Below are positions 16,567 to 25,111 of a stretch of DNA of 40,308 bases, in pieces. The position numbers and the translations under genes were made by a program. Numbering within the stretch: the first letter of the stretch is position 1; each line of letters starts with the position of its first letter. The stretch is from SAT2750 sp964476375 (GTDB lineage: Bacteria; Planctomycetota; Planctomycetia; Pirellulales; Pirellulaceae), in contig CAYYZW010000275.1 in NCBI GenBank assembly GCA_964476375.1, positions 1 to 40,308 on the forward strand. The letters are read 5' to 3'. The notes beneath the pieces were generated by a model. That model did no database searches. It was not told where the DNA came from and was given only the letters and a program-made list of their open reading frames with translations.

Positions 16567-19500
16567 CTACTTCTTTTGAAGCTCCAGGGACGTCCGCAAG
16601 CCGTTTTCCTCAAACGTGAGTCCAAAACTGGCAGACTGGATCGAGTCGATGGCGGTAGGGAGCCCCGGACCGGTTCCGGGCGCTGCGGGAGACCCATAGA
16701 GGGTGGACTCCATCGTCTGCAGCTCCTCGTTCCAGCGGTACTCACCACCTCCAGGACAGACCAGTCGTCTCTGCCAGAATCGCTGGTGCAACTCGACCGG
16801 ATCGTGGTCGGGATACCGCTGGTGCCATTCATTGAGAATCGGCAGGTTCGACCAACAGAGCCTCTGCATCTGCTGCTGGTATTCGGGACCGATCGCTGTC
16901 TTGAACAGGGTGGCCGCATTCGGGCTGATCTCCAGGGCCACGTTCTTGCCCAGCCAGGGCTTGTTCACCACTGGCTCTTCCTCACTGGCCGGTTCGGATT
17001 TTTCCAGCTCGCGGTCAATGGACCGCTTGATAATATCCTCGTTCAGTGTCAGCAGTAGTTGCCGGCCCGTGGCTCGATAGTAGATCGCCAGATCCTCGAT
17101 CTCATCTGGAATTTCTCCACGTGCCTGGGAGGAGGGTGCGATCTTCACGTACGGCTGTTCCTTGTGCTGGACTGTCTGCCAGACTGTCATGCCGGGCGCC
17201 GCCTCGTTAATAAAAGCCCTCACCCCGGTCAGGAAGAGCGTCAGCTTGAGACCACTCTTGACATCCACCGCCACAGCCACCGGCAACTGGCCAATATGGG
17301 TTTCGACGAATCGACCCCAGCTGTCCGGATCGGTGTCGGCAAGCTCTTGCCAGAAATCAGACTGGTCGGCATAAATCGTGACATAATCCCCCAGCCAGGC
17401 GAGCGGATCCACCTGGATCTGGGGAGCCAGGTTGCGTGCCATACTCAGATTCTGCTTCATGAATTCCGACTCGGTATTCAGGGCCAGGATAAAATGGACC
17501 AGTGCCTCGGCATGCCGGTCCCCATCGTCGTCGGCAAGTTCCGCACCCCGGGAAAGCCCGATCAGCTCGTTGTAATCCGAGCTGTCGATCAGGGGCATCA
17601 CGGTGACGTCCGCCGCCAGGCGATCCTCCTGAACGGAGAACTCCACGGCGATGGGATCAAAGAAATTACTCCAGTTCCCCTGGTACCCCCGTCGCCAGCG
17701 TTCGTACAGCTGTTTTTCCTCCGGCGAGACCTTGTACATTTCCATCTCGATAATCGGCGTCTGAAATGCCAGGCTCCCGTACCGATCCGAGGACACGCCC
17801 GAGGAACTCAGACGCAACTGGCCGACCTGGTCAAAGTGCGCATCCGACTCGATCATTCCGGGCTCGACCTCCCCGGCAACCAGCTTGTCCAGGTTCTCCG
17901 CCTGCAGATCGGTCATGGCCGCCAGGGCCCGTGTGCGGCGAGAGGTGGCAATCCGCCAGTGGGGGCCACACCAGCGGCGGATGGTCTTGTCCGAGAGGAC
18001 CAGCAAGCCGGACTGGCCTTCCCGGTCAAGCGGGTACCGATCCCGGAAGAAGGTGTACTCATCCAGCTCGTCAATACTGGGCCGCTTCTGCTGGGAGGCC
18101 TCCACCAGCCGCTGCATCTGGACCAGTGAGTTGGTCACCACGACGGCATTCTCCAGCGATGCCACGTAACTTGAGACAACCCTGTCAGGCGAGGAAAATC
18201 CCTGGTAAGGGACTTCACTAACCATTCCCTGCTGGGCCATGACACCCTGGTAAGTTCCCACCTGGGCACTGATCTGCGCAAGCAAGAGGGCCTGGAGTGC
18301 CTGGGTATTGACCGCCTCAAAGAGAATCGCAATATCCGTCCCGGTGCGGAGGTAGAGATCCCCACCGGTCACGGCCACACTTCGAATCACCTGGGGCCCA
18401 AGCAGCCGGACTGTCCCGTTGAGCGAGAGGCCCAGCTGGAATTCGTAACGGGCCTGGGAATCGGCGTCCTCCGACTGCATCTGTCCCAGTCCCAGGATCG
18501 TGGCACCGTTCTGCTTTGCCTCGTCCATCACGGCGATCATGGAGGCAAAGTCATTGAAAAAGAGCACGTGCTGATCGTCGGGAACGTGCATGGCAAGCGG
18601 ATCCAGCTCAGGCTCCAGGTCCTTGACCAGCGGTTTCCAGTCAAATTCCTGGACCGTGATCCCGCTGATCGAGTCAATATCAACGGTCTCCTCCCGCTCG
18701 GTCGCCGCAGGAAGTTCCCGGTCCAGTTGCAGGTTCTCAGCCAGGGCACGGCCACCGGACATGAACGCATAAGTCTCCTCGATATCATTACCACGGCTTC
18801 CAAAAGACCGACGCCAGGCTCGTGGTTGCCGCAGCTCGACACCAAATGCCTCGGCCGACTCGCCAAACTGGTAGCGGTACCAAGCGGTACCCGGCCCGCC
18901 TTGATTCATCAACGTGGCGTAATAGGACGCCCTGGCCAGCCAGAATTCTCCCTGCACCTGGCCGCTCTTGGAGGGCGTCGCTGCCGGAACACGAAAAGAA
19001 ACCTGTTCGGTTTTCCCGACCATGGATCGACTTTCGAACCAGCCTTTATTGAAAGAGATCGTTCCACTGACTTTCCCGTCCACCGGTACCCGAACCACCA
19101 GGGTCACTGATTCTTCCTGACCAGCCTGCCCGTTCCTATCAAGCATGTCGTTAACCCAGGGACCGGACACGTAAACCTCACCCGGATCAGGCAACGAGAA
19201 AGAGAGCTGTCCCATGGTGACGGCATTTTGAAACTGCCAGTGAAAATTATTGTCGATCGCCAGGGAAAGCTGGCTGGGGAGCTCCCCGTCAACCTGCAGG
19301 TCATCGAAGGCCACCTGGTAGTAATCATGACCATCATCCACCCATTTCCGGGGAGCTGCCGGTTCCGCGTCAGGTTCCTGGGGGACCAGACCATTCTCCT
19401 CTACCCCGGGAACCATCTCACCCTCGACGACGACCGCCGCGGCCAGGTCCGGTGACACGACAGCATCAGAGACCGGAGCCAGGACAGGTGGAACGCCAGT

Positions 19501-19683
19501 CGCTTCCTGGGCGGCAAAGGGATTCTGCGGTTCGGCAGGTGGACCGGCCTCCACCGAGGGGCTGGGTGCAGGGGCGGACACAACTGGATCCATTTCTTTC
19601 TGCTTGCAGCCGGAAGCCAGCACGGCCGTGAGCGACAGGAAAACAAACAGCAGTGCCACGCGATGGATCGGGCGGAGTGACAT
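16567..19683 (-). CDS. Large lipoprotein of unknown function (1038 aa)
   Basis: I do not recognise a named family. The N-terminus is a lipoprotein signal with LASGC (lipid cysteine at 26), followed by a Pro/Ala/Val/Glu-rich tether to about residue 115. The body has mixed helix and strand composition, few cysteines and no transmembrane segments, and includes VDDGHDYYQVAFDDL near 117, a beta-rich middle, a region naming many Gln/Glu-rich helices around 440-560, and a C-terminal CPGGGEYRWNEE segment. A lipid-anchored periplasmic or outer-membrane location is likely. It stands alone on the minus strand, facing the SDR gene by 11 bp and divergent from the ubiA-like gene. Confidence 0.75.
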   Translation of the reverse strand: MSLRPIHRVALLFVFLSLTAVLASGCKQKEMDPVVSAPAPSPSVEAGPPAEPQNPFAAQEATGVPPVLAPVSDAVVSPDLAAAVVVEGEMVPGVEENGLVPQEPDAEPAAPRKWVDDGHDYYQVAFDDLQVDGELPSQLSLAIDNNFHWQFQNAVTMGQLSFSLPDPGEVYVSGPWVNDMLDRNGQAGQEESVTLVVRVPVDGKVSGTISFNKGWFESRSMVGKTEQVSFRVPAATPSKSGQVQGEFWLARASYYATLMNQGGPGTAWYRYQFGESAEAFGVELRQPRAWRRSFGSRGNDIEETYAFMSGGRALAENLQLDRELPAATEREETVDIDSISGITVQEFDWKPLVKDLEPELDPLAMHVPDDQHVLFFNDFASMIAVMDEAKQNGATILGLGQMQSEDADSQARYEFQLGLSLNGTVRLLGPQVIRSVAVTGGDLYLRTGTDIAILFEAVNTQALQALLLAQISAQVGTYQGVMAQQGMVSEVPYQGFSSPDRVVSSYVASLENAVVVTNSLVQMQRLVEASQQKRPSIDELDEYTFFRDRYPLDREGQSGLLVLSDKTIRRWCGPHWRIATSRRTRALAAMTDLQAENLDKLVAGEVEPGMIESDAHFDQVGQLRLSSSGVSSDRYGSLAFQTPIIEMEMYKVSPEEKQLYERWRRGYQGNWSNFFDPIAVEFSVQEDRLAADVTVMPLIDSSDYNELIGLSRGAELADDDGDRHAEALVHFILALNTESEFMKQNLSMARNLAPQIQVDPLAWLGDYVTIYADQSDFWQELADTDPDSWGRFVETHIGQLPVAVAVDVKSGLKLTLFLTGVRAFINEAAPGMTVWQTVQHKEQPYVKIAPSSQARGEIPDEIEDLAIYYRATGRQLLLTLNEDIIKRSIDRELEKSEPASEEEPVVNKPWLGKNVALEISPNAATLFKTAIGPEYQQQMQRLCWSNLPILNEWHQRYPDHDPVELHQRFWQRRLVCPGGGEYRWNEELQTMESTLYGSPAAPGTGPGLPTAIDSIQSASFGLTFEENGLRTSLELQKK

Positions 19684-19973
19684 GGATGGGACTCGCTTTC
19701 TTTTTTTGTCCGTTTGTCAGTTCTTTTCTGGCATCAGTTTACCGGGAGAGGCAACAGGAAAACAATTCCCAAATTCGCTACACCTGGAGCCCGCTTGTCG
19801 TGTTTTATATACATTCCGAAATTGAACAAGAAGCCCAAATACGTCGTAAAAAACACCTGTTTATACCTGTTATTCTGAAATTACTACCCTCCACCGGGCC
19901 CCCCGGTTTCAAAAGAACCGGCTTCCACCCAGGGAAGCCCGCCGGCGCTATTTTTACAGGGCTATACTTGGAA
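19684..19973. other. Divergent intergenic region upstream of the ubiA-like gene
   Basis: The 290-bp gap is AT-rich in its middle (GTTTTATATACATT near 19800). It contains two hairpins close to the ubiA-like start: 19893-19907 (ACCGGG, loop of 3, CCCGGT) and 19920-19939 (GGCTTCC, loop of 6, GGAAGCC). The second is followed after 8 nt by a short T-run. The pair may form a structured 5' leader or attenuator, but the T-run spacing is not that of a standard terminator. No promoter could be placed with confidence. Confidence 0.5.
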
Positions 19974-20948
19974 ATGAGTGACTTTTCCAGCAATTCGAAC
20001 CCACCGCCAGAGTTGGACAGATCGTCCGCCGGAGGCTCTTTTTCTGCCCTCGTGCGCCTGCTCCGCCCCCGCCACTGGGTAAAAAACCTGTTACTTGTGG
20101 CGCCGCTCTTGCTGGCCCACGAGTTCACCGATACAAGCCGCCTGCTGCCACTTCTGCTGGGCATCATCTCCTTCAGCCTGGTCGCTTCGCTGGTCTATGT
20201 TGTCAATGACCTGGTCGACATCGAGTCGGACAGGCAGCATCCCCAAAAGCAGTTTCGGCCACTGGCCGCGGGAGACCTGTCACGCACATCAGGCGTGCTG
20301 CTCGCCCTGGTCCTTGCCGCCGGGGGAATTGCCGCGGCACTGGCCGTTTCCACCAACTTCCTGGTTATCACGGCGGTCTACCTGGCTGCCACCACGTTGT
20401 ATTCCATCTGGCTCAAGCGGGTGGTGATTGCCGATGTCCTGATGCTGGCCTCCTTCTACACCCTGCGGATCCTGGCCGGAGGAATCGCCGCGTCCCTGGA
20501 GGAACCGGTCTCCCCATGGCTACTCGCTTTTGCCATGTTCCTGTTCACATCACTGGCATTTTCCAAGCGACATGCCGAACTCACCCGCCTGGCAAGTGAG
20601 CAACCGGAGAGCCGCGACCGACCTGCCGCCGGCCGCGGCTACCGGGTTCGTGACCTGGGAATCATTGAGGTACTGGGACCCACCTCCGGGTACCTCTCGG
20701 TGCTGGTCTTCACGCTCTACATCAACCGTGAGGGAATTGATCAGCTTTACACCTACACCTGGCCACTCTGGACGATCACGCTGCTGCTGATGTACTGGAT
20801 CAGCCGGCTCTGGCTGCTGGCCCGCCGCGGGGAGTTGAAGGAAGATCCGGTTGTCTTTGCAGTCACCGATCCGGTCAGCCTGCTGGTTGGCCTGCTCGTG
20901 ACTGTCCTGGCGATCGTGGCAGCAGCTCCCTGGGTCATTTCTGGTTAA
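19974..20948 (+). CDS. ubiA: UbiA-family polyprenyl-phosphate phosphoribosyltransferase (DPPR synthase-like)
   Basis: Family members with this signature transfer 5-phosphoribose from PRPP to decaprenyl phosphate, the first lipid-linked step toward decaprenyl-phosphoryl-arabinose. The 324-residue protein is polytopic (about 8-9 hydrophobic segments) and opens with RPRHWVKNLLLVAPLL (31-46), typical of the Rv3806c group. It has the Asp-rich motif NDLVDIESD at 78-86 followed by HP...K..RPLAAG, and YSIWLKRVVIADV in the second loop. I chose the ATG at 19974; the frame is open upstream to 19653 but that part is not protein-like. It is followed 35 bp later by a dprE1-like gene, which supports the specific function over ubiquinone or menaquinone prenylation. 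Confidence 0.85.
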   Translation: MSDFSSNSNPPPELDRSSAGGSFSALVRLLRPRHWVKNLLLVAPLLLAHEFTDTSRLLPLLLGIISFSLVASLVYVVNDLVDIESDRQHPQKQFRPLAAGDLSRTSGVLLALVLAAGGIAAALAVSTNFLVITAVYLAATTLYSIWLKRVVIADVLMLASFYTLRILAGGIAASLEEPVSPWLLAFAMFLFTSLAFSKRHAELTRLASEQPESRDRPAAGRGYRVRDLGIIEVLGPTSGYLSVLVFTLYINREGIDQLYTYTWPLWTITLLLMYWISRLWLLARRGELKEDPVVFAVTDPVSLLVGLLVTVLAIVAAAPWVISG

Positions 20949-20983
20949 GCCGAGGAGTTCTCGCCTGCGAGTACCCCAAGATC

Positions 20984-22417
20984 ATGAAAGCACCTATAGA
21001 AAATCCACTTGTCGAAGCCCACTACGTGACCGAAAAACGAATCGGTGGCTGGGGAAACCGGTCCCTGCAGTCGTGCCACCTGAGCGAGGCAGAAACGCTC
21101 AACCAGCTTCGATCAATCCTCAAGAGTGGGGACCTGGACAGCTATATCGCCCGTGGCCTGGGACGATCCTACGGGGATCCCTCGCTCAACGAGGGACAGG
21201 GGGTGATCCTTCAGACAAGCCGTAACCTCTTCCTGGGGCTCGATGAAAACCAGGGGATGCTCGAGTGCCAGGCGGGAGTCACTTTCTCGGAGATCATCGA
21301 TCACCTGCTTCCGCGTGGCTGGTTTCTCCCCACCACGCCCGGAACACGCTTTGTCACGGTCGGTGGAGCGATTGCTGCGGATGTGCATGGAAAGAACCAT
21401 CACCGCCATGGTTCACTGGGAAATGCTGTGGAGTCGCTCAGGCTGTTAACCGCATCCGGTGAAACCGTGACCTGTTCGCGGCAACAGAACAGCGAGCTCT
21501 TCTGGGCGACCATCGGGGGGATGGGGCTGACCGGGATCATCCTCGACGCCCGCTTCCGACTGCGGGCGGTCCAGACCGCCTACTGTCACGTGACTTACCG
21601 GCGAACGGCCAACCTGGAGGATACCCTGGACCTGTTCCAGCAGAGCGATGAGAGCTTCGAGTACAGCGTGGCATGGATCGACTGCCTTGCCAGGGGTTCC
21701 AAACTCGGACGGTCGGTGGTGATGCTGGCAAACGACGCTCGCATCGATGACCTGCCACCGGGGCTCCGTCCCGCCGCCCTGGAATTGCCAAAGCGGCGCC
21801 GCCTTGCCGTCCCTTTTCACCTGCCCGGTTTCGTGCTGAACCCGACCGCCGTGAAGGCTTTTAACAGTTTTTATTATTCACGCTACGGGGACAGCCAGCG
21901 GCTGATCGATTTTGACACTTTCTTTTACCCCCTTGATGGGATCCGGCACTGGAACCGGATCTACGGCCGCCGCGGGTTCGTCCAGTACCAGGCACTCTTC
22001 CCTCATTCCACCTCCCGGCAGGGCCTTGTCGAAATGCTGGAAAAGATCGCCCATTCACGTCGTGCCAGTTTCCTGGCCGTCCTCAAGAGCAGCGGCCCGG
22101 CCAATGACGGCCATCTCTCTTACCTTTATCCGGGCCACACGCTGGCCCTCGACTTTCCCTACCAGGGTGAAGTGACCGAGCGTCTCTTCCAGCAGCTTGA
22201 CCAGATCCTGCTCACACATGGCGGCCGGCTCTACCTGGCCAAGGATTCCATGACCACCGCGGCGACCTTTGCCCGCATGTACCCACGGCTGGATGAATTC
22301 CGGCAGCTCAAGAAGCAGGTCGATCCGGGCAACCTGTTTACCTCCTCCCAGGCCCGGCGACTGGGCATCATCGATGATCCACTGTCGCCCGGTCTCTGCC
22401 CGGAGAAACAGGCATGA
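20984..22417 (+). CDS. dprE1: DprE1-like FAD-dependent decaprenylphosphoryl-ribose 2'-oxidase
   Basis: DprE1 oxidises the 2'-hydroxyl of decaprenylphosphoryl-ribose; with DprE2 it epimerises it to the arabinose donor. The 477-residue protein is a VAO/PCMH-type flavoenzyme: ARGLGRSYGD (57-66) and PGTRFVTVGGAIAADVHGKN (119-138, FAD binding, followed by two histidines), then LFWATIGGMGLTGI, and near the C-terminus GGRLYLAKDSMTT, MYPRLDEF and the VDP...F..S.ARRL ending. The lysine matching M. tuberculosis K418 is K420. The reactive cysteine C387 of the mycobacterial enzyme aligns with A388 (in PGHTLALDFP). The gene sits between the ubiA-like gene and a GT-C gene that it overlaps by 4 nt. Confidence 0.9.
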   Translation: MKAPIENPLVEAHYVTEKRIGGWGNRSLQSCHLSEAETLNQLRSILKSGDLDSYIARGLGRSYGDPSLNEGQGVILQTSRNLFLGLDENQGMLECQAGVTFSEIIDHLLPRGWFLPTTPGTRFVTVGGAIAADVHGKNHHRHGSLGNAVESLRLLTASGETVTCSRQQNSELFWATIGGMGLTGIILDARFRLRAVQTAYCHVTYRRTANLEDTLDLFQQSDESFEYSVAWIDCLARGSKLGRSVVMLANDARIDDLPPGLRPAALELPKRRRLAVPFHLPGFVLNPTAVKAFNSFYYSRYGDSQRLIDFDTFFYPLDGIRHWNRIYGRRGFVQYQALFPHSTSRQGLVEMLEKIAHSRRASFLAVLKSSGPANDGHLSYLYPGHTLALDFPYQGEVTERLFQQLDQILLTHGGRLYLAKDSMTTAATFARMYPRLDEFRQLKKQVDPGNLFTSSQARRLGIIDDPLSPGLCPEKQA

Positions 22418-24240
22418 ATTCTCCATCGACCGACACGAGCCCGGTTCTCCCCACCCGGGGGCAGAAGCCTGCCAGCCGACTGCGCTGGATCTGCCTGGGA
22501 CTGGCTATTATCACAGCCGCCAGTGGTACCTGGCTTGCGCAGCAGCAGCTCGACCAGCCACTGACCGGTATCGATGACGCCAACATTTTCTTCACCTATG
22601 CCAGCAACCTCGCCGGGGGTGAGGGCTTTGTCTACAACGCCGGTGGCGAACGAGTGGAGGGATTCACCTCGCTGCTCTGGACGCTGATCTGCGCGTTCGC
22701 CTTCCTCGTCCATGCCGAGCCCGAAGCTCTCGTGCTGGGCATCAGCAGCCTGCTTTTGGCCACGGCACTTTACCAGGCAAGTCTCTTCCTGGCCGAGTCG
22801 ATCACGAAACCAGGCAGGGAAACCAGGGCCGACTGGCTGATACTGAGCATGCTCCTGGCATTTTCCACCTGGGCCCTGGCCGCACCATCCTTCATGATCT
22901 GGACAACCGTCACGCTGATGGACACCGGTCTCTGGTGCGTCGTTTTCACCTGCGGGACGATCGCTTTTGCCCGTGCTGCGCGCCATGCCGATTCCAGCTG
23001 GCCCAGGGACTGGCCGCTCTGTGCCTGGACGGTAGCCATGCTTCTGACCCGTCCCGAGGCGATGTTGATCGTGCTGGTGTGGATCGGCTCGCTGGCCCTG
23101 GTGCGGCTTTTCTCGACAAGCAGAGCGAAAGGACACCTGCTGGCGCGACTCTGGATCCACTGCCGGATTCCGCTGCTGGGATACCTGCTGACGCTGGTCG
23201 GATTAACCCTTTTTCGTCTCGTCTATTTTGGTTATCCCCTGCCAAACACGTTTTATGCCAAGGTCTCCCCGAGCCTGCTCTACAATCTGAAACTCGGTGG
23301 CGGCTACCTGCTCGCCTTTATCGCCTCGCAGCTATTTATCGTCCCCGCCCTGCTGGCCGTCACCTGGTCTGGCGGGCTGGCTCTGGGGAGGACCGTGCGG
23401 CGGCAGGCGCCTGCAGATCCCAGCCAGGTGGTTCTGGCTGCGGCAGTCCTCTGTGCCCTCGGTATTCCGGTCATTACCGGTGGCGATCATTTCAACCTGT
23501 TCCGCTTCTTTCAGCCTAGCTGGCTGCTGCTGGCCCTGCCGCTGTTGACTGCCACAGGCCGCCGCGTGCGGCGATCACGCATACTGCAGGCCACACCACT
23601 TGTTGTGGTGGCAGGGCTGGCCGGATCGGCAGTGCTGTTTTACAGCGTTCAGGTTCCGTCCTGGAGTTCACGACTTCCGCAAGCCGGCGAACAGAGAGGC
23701 AGGCTGGAACTCAAGGAACGCATCCAGGTGGAATTCCAGATTGCCGCCAGCGGACGACAGCGAGGAGACCTGCTCAACAGGATCTTTGCCGGGGAAAGGG
23801 TCTCCATCGGTGTCGGCACAGCGGGCGGGATCGGGCTGACCTACCAGGGTCAGGTGATCGACCTGCTGGGACTGAACAACATCGCCATGGGACATTCGCC
23901 GGGAGACCGCAAGGGGGGGAAAAACCACGCTGCTTTCAACAAGGATATTTTCTTTGAACAGCTCCCCGACTTGGTCCGCCCGACGCTGATCCAGCCTCAC
24001 CAGCCGGTTCCCCGGAACCTGGAGCAGTTCCTACCACCTGCAGATGGTTTCTGGGATACGGCACTCAATGGCATGGAAAGATCTTCCTCGCGGTTCCACC
24101 AGCTTTACCGGCCAACGGTGATCCAGTATCGGCAGGTGGACGGCCCTCCACTGCACCTGCGGGCCTGGTGCCGGCCTCTCGTGCTGGATCTGCTCAAGGA
24201 AAAGGGCGTCCCTTACCAGGTTCTCGACGATCCCGGCTAA
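22414..24240 (+). CDS. GT-C membrane glycosyltransferase, AftB-like arabinofuranosyltransferase candidate
   Basis: The 608-residue protein has one hydrophobic segment near 24-41, then a GT-C-type first extracytoplasmic loop with the acidic pair D54-D55 in GIDDANIFFTYASNL and the conserved GERVEGFTSLLWTL, about ten further membrane segments to residue 425, and a soluble C-terminal region with VIDLLGLNN...HSPGDRKGG. This layout resembles actinobacterial arabinofuranosyltransferases such as AftB that use decaprenyl-phosphoryl-arabinose on the periplasmic side. Its ATG overlaps the dprE1 stop (ATGA), which implies translational coupling, so it probably uses the donor made by its neighbours. The acceptor is unknown; another pentosyl or mannosyl transferase is possible. 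Confidence 0.65.
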   Translation: MNSPSTDTSPVLPTRGQKPASRLRWICLGLAIITAASGTWLAQQQLDQPLTGIDDANIFFTYASNLAGGEGFVYNAGGERVEGFTSLLWTLICAFAFLVHAEPEALVLGISSLLLATALYQASLFLAESITKPGRETRADWLILSMLLAFSTWALAAPSFMIWTTVTLMDTGLWCVVFTCGTIAFARAARHADSSWPRDWPLCAWTVAMLLTRPEAMLIVLVWIGSLALVRLFSTSRAKGHLLARLWIHCRIPLLGYLLTLVGLTLFRLVYFGYPLPNTFYAKVSPSLLYNLKLGGGYLLAFIASQLFIVPALLAVTWSGGLALGRTVRRQAPADPSQVVLAAAVLCALGIPVITGGDHFNLFRFFQPSWLLLALPLLTATGRRVRRSRILQATPLVVVAGLAGSAVLFYSVQVPSWSSRLPQAGEQRGRLELKERIQVEFQIAASGRQRGDLLNRIFAGERVSIGVGTAGGIGLTYQGQVIDLLGLNNIAMGHSPGDRKGGKNHAAFNKDIFFEQLPDLVRPTLIQPHQPVPRNLEQFLPPADGFWDTALNGMERSSSRFHQLYRPTVIQYRQVDGPPLHLRAWCRPLVLDLLKEKGVPYQVLDDPG

Positions 24241-25013
24241 TCCACAGCAGGCGGGACCCCGATCGACTTGCCACCATCCACGGCGATGCTGGTCCCGGTG
24301 ACCATCAGGGCAGCATCACTGACCAGGAACAGCACCGCCTCGGCGATCTCCTGCGGGGTACTCATTCGGCCCAGGGCCCGGGCCATCGGGCTGGCGTTAA
24401 TAATCTGCTGACGGACTGCCTCCGGATCCTCCGAGGCATCGATCTCGGCATCCATCATCGCGGTCGGGCCAACCGGGCCGGGACAGACGGCGTTGACACG
24501 GATCTTGTCCACGCTGTAACAGAGTGCCAGGCTACGGGTCAGGGCGATTAGTGCCCCCTTGCTGATCGAGTAGACCGGGTCATGCGCTCTCGGCATCAGG
24601 CCGGCATTGCTGGCAATATTCACGATCGAGCCACCCTTCGGGCGCATCATTGGGATGGCATGCTTGGAGGCAAAAAATGCCGCCTTGAGATTGATTCCAA
24701 CACAGTGGTCCCAGTCCTGCTCGGTGACCTCCGTGACCGGCTTGACCATCCCCACGCCGGCGTTATTGACCAGGATATCGATACGTCCCGAGGGAGCCGC
24801 CGCCTGCTCGACCAGGCCGGCAAGCTCGTTCTCCTGCCGCACATCACAGTCCCGGTGAACGATTCCAAGCGGAGCAAAGAGCTGCTCGGTCTCTTCCGAA
24901 TACTCAATATCACCGACAAGAACCGACGCGCCGTGCTCTGCAAGCAGCAGGGCAGTGGCACGGCCAATGCCTGAATTCCCACCCGTCACAATCGCTGTCT
25001 GGTCCGTTAGCAT
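24237..25013 (-). CDS. Short-chain dehydrogenase/reductase, substrate unknown
   Basis: A classical SDR of 258 residues with TGGNSGIG, DVR, NNAG, the catalytic serine in NIASNAG, YSISK, and the C-terminal VDGGKS. It resembles 3-oxoacyl-ACP-reductase-type and polyol-dehydrogenase-type SDRs, with no substrate clue. Its TAG (24237-24239) overlaps the TAA of the convergent GT-C gene. Although it lies beside the dprE1-like unit, it does not show the shortened DprE2 pattern and is on the other strand, so I do not assign it to that pathway. Start ATG at 25013. Confidence 0.88.
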   Translation of the reverse strand: MLTDQTAIVTGGNSGIGRATALLLAEHGASVLVGDIEYSEETEQLFAPLGIVHRDCDVRQENELAGLVEQAAAPSGRIDILVNNAGVGMVKPVTEVTEQDWDHCVGINLKAAFFASKHAIPMMRPKGGSIVNIASNAGLMPRAHDPVYSISKGALIALTRSLALCYSVDKIRVNAVCPGPVGPTAMMDAEIDASEDPEAVRQQIINASPMARALGRMSTPQEIAEAVLFLVSDAALMVTGTSIAVDGGKSIGVPPAVD

Positions 25014-25111
25014 GGCATGAGTTGTGCGTCATGCATGGTCCATTGTCAACGGGGGCGATTATCCCCCAGGCAGGGCGGGCCGGCAGAGACCTGCAGGATC
25101 TTCTCGTAGCG

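Noticed and set aside
19920..19948. Rho-independent terminator before the ubiA-like gene
   Set aside because: The hairpin is sound but the T-run begins 8 nt after it, and no plus-strand gene ends upstream that would need it.
19653..19973. 107-residue N-terminal extension of the ubiA-like protein
   Set aside because: The upstream frame is open but starts inside the divergent lipoprotein gene and encodes sequence unlike the family; the ATG at 19974 fits the family length.
24237..25013. SDR as DprE2
   Set aside because: It is convergent to the dprE1 operon and shows ordinary classical-SDR features instead of the DprE2 pattern.
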